A DNA stretch of 64,000 nucleotides from Thiorhodospira sibirica ATCC 700588 (GCF_000227725.2 NZ_MU255056.1:977491-1041490); one strand, 5' to 3'. Shown: positions 16,395 through 25,226, counted from the first letter of the stretch. The notes: generated by a model not told the origin, from the letters alone. Program-made: numbers and translations.

Positions 16395-17369
16395 ATGATT
16401 ATGACAGATAAACCCTCGAAACAGCCCCAAACGGCTCCGGATGATGCGCCGTTCAGTCACAGTCGCCGTGGCTTTTTAAAGCGCGTGGGTGTGGTTGGCG
16501 GGGTGGCCGCCACCGCTGGCAGCGTCCCCGCCATTGGGCAGGCCGCCTGGGGCGGGCACACCTTATCCGATGCCTTTGCCGATTTTTTCCAAAGGCATTA
16601 TCAGCGCATGTCCCGCGATGAGATCAATGCCTCATTGGAGCGCATCGAGCGCCGCACCAAGCGCCTGTATGATGTCACTATTCAGTGCGAAGACAGCCGC
16701 CCGCTGCCCGATGTGGTCTTTGGCTATGCGCTCAACATTTCCAAATGCAAAGGCTATCGCAAATGCGTCACCGGCTGCGTGACCGAAAATAACATGGGGC
16801 GTGAATCCCAAACGCAATACATTCGCGTCCTGCAGATGAAGCGCGGCACCATTGACCTTGAGCACTCCGATCACTACTACGACCCGGAAACCGTGCCGGT
16901 GGCCGGGATGCAATACCTGCCGGTGCAGTGTCAGCAATGTGAAGACCCGCCGTGTGTCAAAGCCTGCCCGGTCAAGGCCACCTGGAAAGAGCCTGACGGC
17001 ATCATCGTCGTAGACTATAACTGGTGCATTGGCTGTCGCTACTGCATGGCCTCGTGTCCGTACTTTGCCAGACGCTTTAACTGGAGTCAGCCACAGATTC
17101 CGGCCGAAAAAATGAACACTTTCACCAGCTATCTGGGCAACCGGCCCCGGCCACGCGGCGTGGTGGAAAAATGTCATTTTTGCACCCAACGCACCCGCAA
17201 TGGGCGCCTCCCTGCCTGTCATCAAGCCTGTCCGACAGGGGCGCGCGTCTTTGGCAATCTGCTCGACCCGCACAGCGAAATCCGCTATGTGCTGCAAAAT
17301 AAGACCGTCTTTCGTCTGAAAGAAGATCTGGGAACCGAGCCTAAGTTCTGGTACTACACCGATGTCTAA
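16395..17369 (+). CDS. Tat-exported 4x[4Fe-4S] electron-transfer protein (DsrO/NrfC-like)
   Basis: 324 residues. A twin-arginine signal (S23-R-R-G-F-L-K) directs export of the folded protein. Four cysteine clusters follow: CKGYRKCVTGCVTENN, CQQCEDPPCVKACP, CIGCRYCMASCP and CHFCTQRTRNGRLPACHQACP. This is the CISM iron-sulfur subunit pattern (DsrO, HmcB, NrfC, PsrB). It should pass electrons between the tetraheme cytochrome and the membrane NrfD protein. It overlaps the NrfD gene by 8 bases, so the two are translationally coupled. Confidence 0.88.
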   Translation: MIMTDKPSKQPQTAPDDAPFSHSRRGFLKRVGVVGGVAATAGSVPAIGQAAWGGHTLSDAFADFFQRHYQRMSRDEINASLERIERRTKRLYDVTIQCEDSRPLPDVVFGYALNISKCKGYRKCVTGCVTENNMGRESQTQYIRVLQMKRGTIDLEHSDHYYDPETVPVAGMQYLPVQCQQCEDPPCVKACPVKATWKEPDGIIVVDYNWCIGCRYCMASCPYFARRFNWSQPQIPAEKMNTFTSYLGNRPRPRGVVEKCHFCTQRTRNGRLPACHQACPTGARVFGNLLDPHSEIRYVLQNKTVFRLKEDLGTEPKFWYYTDV

Positions 17370-18615
17370 TGCCACCACCGACACCCTGCCGGGCAGTGCT
17401 GCGCCTAAGCAGCCCGGCTTTATCCTGACCTGTCTGGGCAACCTGCTCAAAGGCGGCATCGCCTATTGGCTGTGGGTCTTTTTGTTGCTGACCGGCGTTG
17501 CCACCGGCGCGTTTTTCTACCTGGGGCAGGTACGCGATGGCCTGATGATCACCGGCCTGTCTGATCAGGTTTCCTGGGGCTTTTATATCGCCAACTTTGC
17601 CTTTTTGGTGGGGATTGCTGCTTCAGCAGTGTTATTGGTGATTCCGGCCTATATCTTTCATCGCAAAGAAATGAAAAACGTCGTGCTGCTGGGCGAGGCC
17701 GTGGCAGTCGCGGCGGTGGTCACGGCCATGACCTTCGTCACCCTTGACCTTGGGCGTCCGGATCGGCTGTGGCATTTGCTGCCCCTTATTGGTGAATTTA
17801 ATTTTCCGATCTCCTTGCTGGCCTGGGATGTCACCGTCCTGAGCGGCTATCTGCTGCTCAACCTGCTGATTCCGCTTTACGTCCTGCATTGCCATTTCAA
17901 GGGGCGTGAACCCACCTTCTGGGCCTACTTTCCCTGGGTGGTACTGGCGATGTTTTGGGCCATCTCCATCCACACCGTCACCGCCTTTTTGTTTGCTGCC
18001 AACTCGGCCCGCCCCTTCTGGGACACCGCCCTGCTGGCGCCACGCTTTATCGCCTCGGCCTTTGTCTCCGGGCCAGCGCTGATGATCATCGCCTTGCAGA
18101 TCATCCGCAAGGTCACAGACTACCCCATCAGCCAGGACGTGATCCGTATGCTTGCAGTGATCATGACCGTGGCCCTGCAGATCAGCCTGTTTTTCCTCAT
18201 TACCGAGCTGTTTGTGGACTTCTACAACGAAGGCGCACACGCCGCCTCGGCCCGCTACCTGTTCTTCGGCTTATACGGCTTTGACTCGCTGACCATGTGG
18301 ATCTGGACCGGCATCTTCCTCAACATCGCCGCCGTCCTCATTCTCATGATCAACCCGCTGCGGGAAAACCTGATCACCCTCAACCTTGCCTGCATCCTCG
18401 CCTTCGTCGGCATCTGGATTGAAAAAGGCATGGGCCTGGTGGTCACCGGCTTCATCCCCACCCCGCTGGGCGAAATCATGGAATACACCCCCACCGTACC
18501 AGAGCTGTTCATCTCTCTGGGCGCATGGTCTTTAGGCGTACTCGTCTTCACCCTGCTGGTGAAAATGATCATCCCCATCGAACTGGGCTACCGCCAGCGC
18601 AAACCCTCCGCTTAA
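17362..18615 (+). CDS. NrfD-family quinone-interacting membrane subunit (DsrP/HmcC-like)
   Basis: 417 residues with about ten membrane helices from residue 32 to the end. The length and the late motif IEKGMGLVVTGFIPTPLGEI followed by MEYTPTVPE are those of long NrfD proteins such as DsrP, HmcC and ActC, which oxidise or reduce quinones. Third gene of the cytochrome/FeS/NrfD operon; no catalytic molybdopterin subunit or dsrMK is next to it, so the donor or acceptor is unknown. A weak GGCGC/GCGCC hairpin with a T run (18627-18658) follows and may be the terminator. Confidence 0.88.
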   Translation: MSNATTDTLPGSAAPKQPGFILTCLGNLLKGGIAYWLWVFLLLTGVATGAFFYLGQVRDGLMITGLSDQVSWGFYIANFAFLVGIAASAVLLVIPAYIFHRKEMKNVVLLGEAVAVAAVVTAMTFVTLDLGRPDRLWHLLPLIGEFNFPISLLAWDVTVLSGYLLLNLLIPLYVLHCHFKGREPTFWAYFPWVVLAMFWAISIHTVTAFLFAANSARPFWDTALLAPRFIASAFVSGPALMIIALQIIRKVTDYPISQDVIRMLAVIMTVALQISLFFLITELFVDFYNEGAHAASARYLFFGLYGFDSLTMWIWTGIFLNIAAVLILMINPLRENLITLNLACILAFVGIWIEKGMGLVVTGFIPTPLGEIMEYTPTVPELFISLGAWSLGVLVFTLLVKMIIPIELGYRQRKPSA

Positions 18616-18759
18616 CCCCCTTCCCCGGCGCACGGACGCGCCTTCCTTCAAGTTTTTTGCATCCTGCGCTTCACTCTGGGAAGCCAGCACGCTCAACGGT
18701 CACAATCCGTTTGAGGTGTTGCGCAAAGTGCTGGGTAGTTAAGAAATAGAAAAGGATTT
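18616..18759 (+). other. Intergenic region with a coding-like remnant
   Basis: After the weak hairpin, one plus-strand frame reads ASLWEASTLNGHNPFEVLRKVLGS and stops at TAA 18740-18742. This looks like the C-terminal tail of a protein, but it has no start and was not recognised. It is convergent with ygiC, whose stop is at 18760. Confidence 0.25.
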
Positions 18760-19914
18760 TTAAAAGCGGATCACATGCGGGATAAAGCGTGAGCTGTCTT
18801 GTGTGATGGGGCTGAGATCTTCGCGGATGCATAAACCGGCGGCGCGATCCGCAACCACCCAACTGCCACAGACGGCATAGTGTTGACCAAAGCGCGGCAG
18901 CAGGTGCAGCGCCTGGCGGATGGTTGGGCTGTCTTGATATGGACCGGGAGTGTGATAGCGTCGGCCATCGTGCCGGGTGAGTTCGATATTTGCGCCTTCG
19001 CGGGAAAACAGCGGTTTGCGCACCCAGCCGGGCGCTAAGGGCGGGGGCCTGGACGGCTCGAAAAAGCAGGGGAGCAGATTGGGATGCTGCGGGTAGCGTT
19101 GCCACAATAGGGCTAAAAAGCCCTTGTTAGAGGCCAGTAATTTCCACGGCGGCTCAATCCACTGGGTATGGCTGCCGGGCAAGGCAACGGCAAAGGGTTC
19201 CGCCAGCAAAAACTCCCACGGATAGAGCTTGAACAGGCGCTCAATGGCTTGACCCTGCGGGTCATAAAACTGCCCCGTCAGCAGGCCAATGTCTTCAATC
19301 GCCAGATAGCGCACCACATGTCCGGCCTGCTGGGCGATGTCTTGCAGATAGGCGGTGGTTCCCCAATCCTCGGCATGATCGCGGATCGAGGCAAAATAAA
19401 ACGTGGCGTGCTTGGAAAGCAGGGCCATCGCCTGCTCCAGATAATCCTGCAGCGCATTGAATTGATCCGTATCCGGCGGCAACTCGCGGGCATCAAGTTT
19501 GTCTTGCAACCACACCCACTGAAAAAAGCCGCTTTCATACAAGGCGGTTGGCGTATCGTAATTCAGCTCCAACAATTTTGCCGGTGGACGACCGTCATAA
19601 GCCAGATCCATGCGCCCATACAGATACGGCGCCTGTTGATGCCAACTGGTGGCAATCCAGTCACGAAAGGCCTCCGGGATGTGCAACTGATCCAGGGCGT
19701 GCTCATCGTCAATGATTTCATCCATCAACGCCAGCACCATCGCATGCAGCGCCTCGGTGGGGGCCTCCAGATCCTCTTCGATCTGCCTGAGCGTAAATTG
19801 GTAATACGCCGATTCATCCCAGTATGGCTGCCCATCAAGGGTGTGGTAATGAAAGCCCAGCGCCTTGGCCTGTTCCCGCCACTGCGGACGTTCGGTGCTT
19901 GTCATGCGCTGCAT
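18760..19914 (-). CDS. ygiC: YgiC/YjfC-like ATP-grasp peptide-spermidine ligase family
   Basis: 384 residues of the glutathionylspermidine-synthase C-terminal fold. Visible features are YWDESAYYQFTLRQIEEDLEA near the start, LLELNYDTPTALYESGFFQW in the middle and VRKPLFSREGANIEL (ATP-grasp) near the end. The amidase domain of true glutathionylspermidine synthetase is absent. YgiC is thought to join a peptide to a polyamine-like amine; its substrate is not settled. It follows ygiB by 6 bases, the same pair and order as in enterobacteria. Confidence 0.85.
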   Translation of the reverse strand: MQRMTSTERPQWREQAKALGFHYHTLDGQPYWDESAYYQFTLRQIEEDLEAPTEALHAMVLALMDEIIDDEHALDQLHIPEAFRDWIATSWHQQAPYLYGRMDLAYDGRPPAKLLELNYDTPTALYESGFFQWVWLQDKLDARELPPDTDQFNALQDYLEQAMALLSKHATFYFASIRDHAEDWGTTAYLQDIAQQAGHVVRYLAIEDIGLLTGQFYDPQGQAIERLFKLYPWEFLLAEPFAVALPGSHTQWIEPPWKLLASNKGFLALLWQRYPQHPNLLPCFFEPSRPPPLAPGWVRKPLFSREGANIELTRHDGRRYHTPGPYQDSPTIRQALHLLPRFGQHYAVCGSWVVADRAAGLCIREDLSPITQDSSRFIPHVIRF

Positions 19915-19920
19915 GGTGGC

Positions 19921-20466
19921 TTAACCGCCGACGCTGACGCGCACCCTGGCCTGTTGCCCAAAGCCCTCACGCTGCACCATCCGTGCGGGTTGCGGCTGTA
20001 ATTGGGAAGCTTTGACCGAGGCAAAGCCGGTGGAATTTGCGACCATGGTATTCGTGGCCGTGCGAAATCCGGGCTGATGACGCGAGGTATACAGCGGCTG
20101 GGTTGGCACACTGCGTGCCCCGCTGCCCATCTGACTCATGGCACGGCCGACCAGATAACCCGCCATCAAGGGCATAAACAGACCTGCGCCAAGCCCGGCG
20201 GTGGCGGGTGCTGTTTCGCACTGGCCGCTGCCAAACTCTGCCTCGCAGGCACTCAAATCCGTATAACGCGGCGCGGTTTCCTGATGCAAGGCCTGCGCCT
20301 GTCCAAAGTCTGCGCGACATTGTTCGCTGGAAAGCACCCCATAATCATTACAATCCTGCTCGGAATGAAACACCATCGCATCGACCGATTTTTCCCCGCA
20401 CCCCGCCAAGATGAAGCTGACTGCCGGTGCCATTGATATCAAGGCAACGTATTTGCTGCGTTTCAT
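19921..20466 (-). CDS. ygiB: YgiB-like lipoprotein (DUF1190)
   Basis: 181 residues. A lipoprotein signal ends in the lipobox LAGC (C23). DUF1190 features follow: FHSEQDCNDYGVLSSEQCRADF, then C-containing LSACEAEFGSGQCE, then a glycine-rich membrane-like stretch (GLFMPLMAGYLVGRAM) and a C-terminal basic, GFGQQARVRVSVGG tail. YgiB function is unknown; it travels with ygiC, here directly downstream. The conserved cysteines may form disulfides in the periplasm. Confidence 0.88.
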   Translation of the reverse strand: MKRSKYVALISMAPAVSFILAGCGEKSVDAMVFHSEQDCNDYGVLSSEQCRADFGQAQALHQETAPRYTDLSACEAEFGSGQCETAPATAGLGAGLFMPLMAGYLVGRAMSQMGSGARSVPTQPLYTSRHQPGFRTATNTMVANSTGFASVKASQLQPQPARMVQREGFGQQARVRVSVGG

Positions 20467-20512
20467 AAAAAACCCCTCCGCCCGTCAGGCCGTTAGAGAT
20501 TAAAATGCACGA

Positions 20513-20839
20513 TTAATGAGACAATTTCAGCGTAGCCACCCCGGCAACAATCAGGATCACCCCAAGGTAGCGTCCCAGACTGGTCGCATCCCCAAAAAAT
20601 ACCACACCGACCAAAAATGTACCCGCTGCCCCGATGCCTGTCCACACGGCATACGCCGTACCCATGGGAATTTCTCGCTGTGCCAACCACAATAGCAAAC
20701 CGCTGATGGTCATGCAAAAAATAGCTATCGCAATCCCCACCAAACGCAGCGACTCGGTTTGCGATAATTTCAAACCCACAGGCCAGCCGATTTCAAACAA
20801 ACCCGCCAGAAATAGATAAACCCATGCTATAGGTAACAC
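20513..20839 (-). CDS. Small multidrug resistance exporter, SugE/Gdx-like
   Basis: 108 residues from GTG 20839, chosen because AGGAGGG lies 7 bases upstream; the frame stays open much further upstream without support. Four helices: VYLFLAGLFEIGWPVGLKLS (with the conserved glutamate of TM1), AIAIFCMTISGLLLWLAQ, GTAYAVWTGIGAAGTFLVGVVFFG and YLGVILIVAGVATLKL. The FEIGW, TAYAVWTGIGA and GVATLKL motifs and length match the Gdx (guanidinium exporter) branch of SMR proteins. No guanidine riboswitch could be recognised upstream. Confidence 0.88.
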   Translation of the reverse strand: MLPIAWVYLFLAGLFEIGWPVGLKLSQTESLRLVGIAIAIFCMTISGLLLWLAQREIPMGTAYAVWTGIGAAGTFLVGVVFFGDATSLGRYLGVILIVAGVATLKLSH

Positions 20840-20928
20840 CGTTAAACCCTCCTGAATGAACGACGCTTTCCAAGCCGTGTGGGCGGATGTAGACAAGGTT
20901 TCCGGTTTCGCTGAACGAGGGTGCCACG

Positions 20929-21702
20929 TTACAAAACATCGGCAAAGCCGTTTTGCAGACGGCGAAACAGTGCATACCCCAGCCCAAAGGCCAGTGCCGC
21001 CACGGTGGCCAAGCCAAGCCAGGTGTGCAATGCGGGCCATTGTCCCAGTAATACGACATTTTGATAACTCTGCGCATAGGGGGTGAAGGGATTGATCAAT
21101 AATAACCAGCGCAGATGTTCGGGTACCAGGGCCAGCGGATAGAGAATCGGTGCGGTATAAAACATGGCGGGCATGAGGGCGTTGACCACTTGCTGGATAT
21201 CACGGATATAGACCGTCAAGGCGCTTAAGCCCAATACCAGCCCCGCCATCAACAGCCATTGCAGCCCCAGCAACAACACTAAGGCCAACAGGGTTGGCCA
21301 GGCCATTCCCTGCCAGATAAAAAACACGCCGATAAACAAGATAAAGCCGCACAGATGGATGATAAAACCGGCGCTGAGGGCGGCGATGGGGAAAATCTTG
21401 ACCGGAAAGGCCACTTTCTTGATGACATCCCGGTGGGCAATCAGTGAACCGGTGCCTTTCATCACGCCTTCCTGAAAGGCAAACCAGGGCAATAGGCCCG
21501 CCAGCAAAAACACCAAAAAAGGCAGCTCCCCGGCGACTTCAACAGGAATGCGAATGCGTAAAATGGCAGAAAACACCCACCAAAACAGCAAGATCAGCAA
21601 GGCCGGTTGAATCACGGTCCACAAAATGCCCAGCCAGGAACCGGCATATTGCTCGCGCAATTCACGCATTACGAAGGGAATTAACAGGCGCAGACGTCTC
21701 AT
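20929..21702 (-). CDS. ABC-2 type permease, polysaccharide-export (Wzm/KpsM/TagG) type
   Basis: 257 residues from ATG 21702 (frame open to 21732; no clear ribosome site at either). Six membrane helices are visible. LIPFVMRELREQYAGSWLGILWTVIQPALLILLF is the family N-terminus, and VYIRDIQQVVNALMPAMFYTAPILYPLA the late family block. Such permeases export O-antigen, capsule or teichoic acid with an ATPase (Wzt/KpsT). No ATPase or glycosyltransferase gene is adjacent, so its partner is elsewhere or lost. Confidence 0.85.
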   Translation of the reverse strand: MRRLRLLIPFVMRELREQYAGSWLGILWTVIQPALLILLFWWVFSAILRIRIPVEVAGELPFLVFLLAGLLPWFAFQEGVMKGTGSLIAHRDVIKKVAFPVKIFPIAALSAGFIIHLCGFILFIGVFFIWQGMAWPTLLALVLLLGLQWLLMAGLVLGLSALTVYIRDIQQVVNALMPAMFYTAPILYPLALVPEHLRWLLLINPFTPYAQSYQNVVLLGQWPALHTWLGLATVAALAFGLGYALFRRLQNGFADVL

Positions 21703-21721
21703 TACACAGCACACAGCCAAC

Positions 21722-21762
21722 ACAAAAAACAAAGGCCGCCTTTGCTCAATGCGCAGGCGGCC
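21722..21762 (-). terminator. Rho-independent terminator after the Asp-box gene
   Basis: On the minus strand GGCCGCC (21762-21756) pairs with GGCGGCC (21740-21734), followed by TTTGTTTTTTG. It begins 41 bases after the stop at 21804. Confidence 0.75.
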
Positions 21763-21803
21763 ATAAAGGACTCAAGACTTATCCGTTTTGGACCATGAAG
21801 CGA

Positions 21804-23669
21804 TCAATAACGGGCGAAGCTGAGTTCCTGCGCCTCGGAGTACATTTCCATATACCAGTCGCCATCAACCCACAACCAGCGCGTGGGGGTTACCATTTCG
21901 CGCTCAGGGACTTCGATATCACGCCCACCACTCGAAAATCGTGGCACGGAAGCGATCATGCGAACACCGACGAAGGCGAGGTTGCCAAAGCGCACCATCT
22001 CGGCAAATTCAGCCTCACGGTACTGGATACGGCCCTGTGATTGCAGATGACCCAGGAAATCCACCCGCGCCCGATAGAAAGGATCCATCAGGTCATAGGC
22101 GGCCTGATAATCTTTGTCGATCAATGCCTGAGCATATTTTGCAACCCGTGCCTGCAGGCGCTTTTCGTCAGGGCGCTCGGGGGCTTTATGCAGGGAACGA
22201 TGTCCCAGACGTGACTGCTCCAGTGTCAAAGTCAGAATGTCTTTGCTTAAAAAGGCATCCTGGCTGCGTTCAAAGGCCAGATGTAGTCTGCCATCTTGGC
22301 TTGGGTAGACACTTTGTACCGCATGTGCCAACTGATAGTTGTATGCAGGATCAAGATTTAAGGCTCCACCTTCAATGCGCCAGCTGGTGCCCATATCAGC
22401 GGAAACCCAGTAGCGCAATTCAGCGCGAATCGACCGCCAGTCTTCCACCAGCAAAAACAATTCACCATTGTTTAAAAAGGTGGCCTTGGCATTGGGCGCC
22501 CGCGCATAGTCGAATTCCTCGCCCCGTAAAGAACGGGGTTCGCTCCAGCTGCTGCCGTTATCTGTTGAAGTAATCAGGAAAGGCCGCTGTTTTTCTACGC
22601 GGGTATGGCGATAATCGCCAATCACTAGCAGAGCGATCTGACCCTTGCCGTCTACCGCATGATCAATCTTGGCAACGTCCATGCCGCGCAAGCCTTCAAA
22701 GGCAAAACCTTCCCAGCTTTGGCCTTGATCATCCGAATAAAAGCCTTCGATCAGGAAGTCACTCTTGTTTTCACCGTGCAGGGCTACCCAGTACACAAAA
22801 TAGCGGCCCTTGGACTCAAAGGCAGCAAAGGGCAGCGAGATTTCCGGGGTATCGCTTAGCACGACTTCCGGACCGAATACCTGTCCATCCGTGCTGTAGC
22901 GCATACCAACGCGAAAACCCTGGGCAGATGCTTCTGCCGGATACCAGGAAAAGACCATCACGCCACCTTGGGCGTCATTGATCCATACCGGATAGATGCC
23001 GGGGAGTACAGCTTGTGGTTCGCCGACCTGACCGTCCTGGACATGGTTGTAATACACCATGTAGGGCTGCGGGTCATCGCTTTCACCCATCAGACCGCGC
23101 TCACCGTACCACAATACGCGCACGCTCTGATCTACCACGGCCATCTGCAAGCGTGCCAAGGCCGCTGAATCTCCGGAAATCCCCAGCTGAGTCTCCAGAT
23201 CACGGGTATGTGTCAGGTAAATATCGCGCACAGGATGCTTGTTGCGATAGGCAATCCAGGCACCTTGGGCATCTCCTGCCATGGCTAAACCGGAAGGCGC
23301 ATCTTCTGCATCTGCACCAGGATCTACAATGGGCTGAGGACCCGCTGCGCCGGCTAGCATCAAGCTATGGCGGGTCGGATAAAATGCGGTATATAGAGTG
23401 CCTGAGTTATCAATAGCGGCATTCCAGGCATCAAGGGCCTGGACATTGCTTGAACCGATAAGCTGCATGGCAAGCCCAACGCTTTGACGCGGTGGCGTAG
23501 CTACCGGGGCCGGGGCGGAAGGAGGAGTGGTTGTTGATTTGGGGTCAGCGCTGGAAAGGCTAGGGGCGTCCTGGTGGGCGACAACAGTGGGGGAAGAGTC
23601 TTGTCGGGCATCCTGGAATAACCAAAATGCCACCAGAATCGGTACAAGCCAAAGCCACGGATATGTCAT
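21804..23669 (-). CDS. Membrane-anchored Asp-box (sialidase-like) propeller protein with C-terminal NTF2-like domain
   Basis: About 621 residues from ATG 23669, chosen because AGGTGA lies 7 bases upstream. One N-terminal helix (WLWLVPILVAFWLF) anchors it, then a Ser/Pro-rich linker (SSADPKSTTTPPSAPAPV). The body has Asp-box repeats: YSDDQGQSWEGF, TSTDNGSSWSEP and VSADMGTSWRIE, as in sialidase-type beta propellers. The last 130 residues (KYAQALIDKDYQAAYDLMDPFYR...WLWVDGDWYMEMY) resemble an NTF2/SnoaL-like fold. Catalytic sialidase arginines were not identified, so enzymatic activity is not claimed. It probably faces the periplasm. Not recognised as a named family. Confidence 0.65.
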   Translation of the reverse strand: MTYPWLWLVPILVAFWLFQDARQDSSPTVVAHQDAPSLSSADPKSTTTPPSAPAPVATPPRQSVGLAMQLIGSSNVQALDAWNAAIDNSGTLYTAFYPTRHSLMLAGAAGPQPIVDPGADAEDAPSGLAMAGDAQGAWIAYRNKHPVRDIYLTHTRDLETQLGISGDSAALARLQMAVVDQSVRVLWYGERGLMGESDDPQPYMVYYNHVQDGQVGEPQAVLPGIYPVWINDAQGGVMVFSWYPAEASAQGFRVGMRYSTDGQVFGPEVVLSDTPEISLPFAAFESKGRYFVYWVALHGENKSDFLIEGFYSDDQGQSWEGFAFEGLRGMDVAKIDHAVDGKGQIALLVIGDYRHTRVEKQRPFLITSTDNGSSWSEPRSLRGEEFDYARAPNAKATFLNNGELFLLVEDWRSIRAELRYWVSADMGTSWRIEGGALNLDPAYNYQLAHAVQSVYPSQDGRLHLAFERSQDAFLSKDILTLTLEQSRLGHRSLHKAPERPDEKRLQARVAKYAQALIDKDYQAAYDLMDPFYRARVDFLGHLQSQGRIQYREAEFAEMVRFGNLAFVGVRMIASVPRFSSGGRDIEVPEREMVTPTRWLWVDGDWYMEMYSEAQELSFARY

Positions 23670-23703
23670 CAAGTTCACCTGTCCGAAGAAAGTCAATCAA
23701 CGC

Positions 23704-23733
23704 AAAAAAAGGAGCCGCCCTAAGGCGGCTCCC
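23704..23733 (-). terminator. Strong rho-independent terminator
   Basis: GGAGCCGCC (23732-23724 on the minus strand) pairs with GGCGGCTCC (23719-23711) around a 4-base loop, followed directly by seven Ts. It lies 28 bases after the stop of the secreted 406-residue protein. Confidence 0.9.
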
Positions 23734-23760
23734 AAAACATCACACTAAGGGTGATTCAGA

Positions 23761-24981
23761 TTAAGAACCACCGGGGATGCCTGGAACACCAGGTAATACA
23801 CCTTCACCGAATACCAATCCGCGACGTGAAGGTAACACGAAGGCATTATTGAAAGCACTGGCACTGGCAAGCGACTGACCGTTAAATACGCCAGCGGTGT
23901 TGAATTCCAGCTTGATGACCACCGCATTGCGGGTTGGTACGCGGCCACCGGTCAAGTTACTCGGCATTCTGGTTCTTACATTGGTCCAGCCGCCGGTATT
24001 TTCTACGACACGTTGCGCACCAGCAGTCATCAGATCCTGGATATTAACAGCACCAACGCAGGTTACGTCAGCCGTACGCGAGCCGGAAATTGCATTTTCG
24101 TCACGATCGAAGGCGACACCGGTTGCGCTGGCCCACAAATCAATGCGGGTTGTGAGGCTATTCCAGCCCAGTACTGAAGCTCCGCCATCAGCACCTAACA
24201 TGGAATTAGTAACCTGTTCAGCCGGAATCACAGGCGTCGGGAAAGCTTGTCCAGCAGCACCACGATCATTCACTGGGGTAACAATGAACACGGTGCGGCT
24301 TTCTGTCAGCGGCATGAAGGTGACTGCCTGATCAGCGCTGGCAGCAAAGGAGAAATCAAAGTCACTGGCGCGGCTACCACCGGCAGCCAGGGTACGACCG
24401 CTATCGCCCTGGATAAAGGCCTTATAACCCCAAGCAGCACCGGTAGCAAATTCAAATACCATTGCCTCGCCTTCCAAAGAAGCTTGAGGCGTAGCAGAGG
24501 CTGCATTATTGACAACTAAATTACCACGCAGAGGCGTTCCAGCAACGGCAGCCAAGGCGTAGGTCAGGTTAGAACCTTCCAGGGCACCACGGTAGTTGTT
24601 GTTGTTGCTGGCATCGCCAAACAATACACCGTAGTTATCACCGCCGAAATGGGCGCCCAGATCAATGGTTTGAATGTCGTTGGGGCTGGTTGGGAGGAAA
24701 TAGTTGATTTCGTCACACAGCGCGGCATTGTCACCAGCACTGTCACCGGCCTTGTAGGTCAGGTGGTAATGCAGACGGTTACCATCGACAGCAGCCTGCC
24801 CAGATGCATTGTAACGTGCCGTGCCTGGTACGCCGCGATCAATGACGCTAACGATGGTAGTCACGGATTCACTGTTTACAACATAGGGGAAAAACAGGAC
24901 ATCAGAGGCCGAGGCAGTGCCTACGCCCGCAGTCATGGCGGCGGCAACAGCGACGGTTAAGGCTTTACGCTTTACGTTCAT
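23761..24981 (-). CDS. Secreted protein of unknown function, probably abundant
   Basis: 406 residues. A clear signal peptide (KRKALTVAVAAAMTAGVGTASA, cut before SDVLFF) opens a mature acidic protein rich in Ala, Gly, Asn, Thr and beta-type segments. It starts DVLFFPYVVNSESVTTIVSV. Only two cysteines are visible, C89 and one late (DVTCVGAVN). The C-terminus is glycine/proline-rich (GVLPGVPGIPGGS). It is flanked by a consensus promoter (25147-25174), a good ribosome site (AAGGGAG) and a strong terminator, so high expression is likely. Family not recognised; an S-layer-like or surface role is only a guess. Confidence 0.7.
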   Translation of the reverse strand: MNVKRKALTVAVAAAMTAGVGTASASDVLFFPYVVNSESVTTIVSVIDRGVPGTARYNASGQAAVDGNRLHYHLTYKAGDSAGDNAALCDEINYFLPTSPNDIQTIDLGAHFGGDNYGVLFGDASNNNNYRGALEGSNLTYALAAVAGTPLRGNLVVNNAASATPQASLEGEAMVFEFATGAAWGYKAFIQGDSGRTLAAGGSRASDFDFSFAASADQAVTFMPLTESRTVFIVTPVNDRGAAGQAFPTPVIPAEQVTNSMLGADGGASVLGWNSLTTRIDLWASATGVAFDRDENAISGSRTADVTCVGAVNIQDLMTAGAQRVVENTGGWTNVRTRMPSNLTGGRVPTRNAVVIKLEFNTAGVFNGQSLASASAFNNAFVLPSRRGLVFGEGVLPGVPGIPGGS

Positions 24982-25073
24982 TCAGAATATCTCCCTTGCA
25001 CTTAGATGAGATGTTGAGGTTTCAACCAGATCAGGCTTTAACTTGCACTGGAACAATACACGATAACCACCTC

Positions 25074-25094
25074 TATCGACAAGCTTTGTCGATA
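25074..25094 (-). promoter_or_regulatory. Leader hairpin of the secreted-protein gene
   Basis: TATCGACAA (25074-25082) and TTGTCGATA (25086-25094) form a perfect 9-bp inverted repeat with a 3-base loop, in the leader about 95 bases before the ATG at 24981. It may stabilise the transcript or bind a dimeric regulator. It is not followed by a T run in the coding direction. Confidence 0.45.
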
Positions 25095-25146
25095 AATTTT
25101 CTGTAATTGCTTCAGTGCCAGTGACTCGCCTGATGCCTAGGGGCAG

Positions 25147-25174
25147 ATCATACCAATAATATAGCTGGCGTCAA
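25147..25174 (-). promoter_or_regulatory. Sigma-70 promoter with extended -10
   Basis: On the minus strand TTGACG (25174-25169), a 16-base spacer and TATGAT (25152-25147) preceded by TGG, an extended -10. Transcription should start near 25140, giving a leader of about 160 bases for the gene at 23761-24981. Confidence 0.75.
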
Positions 25175-25226
25175 GTAAAATGTATCTCGCAAACATCACC
25201 TGTTACTTAAAAGCAACATTTGCGCG

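Noticed and set aside
20840..20930. Possible guanidine riboswitch before the SMR exporter
   Set aside because: The leader contains ACACGG and a GC-rich stretch, but the conserved cores of guanidine-I, -II and -III types could not be assembled.
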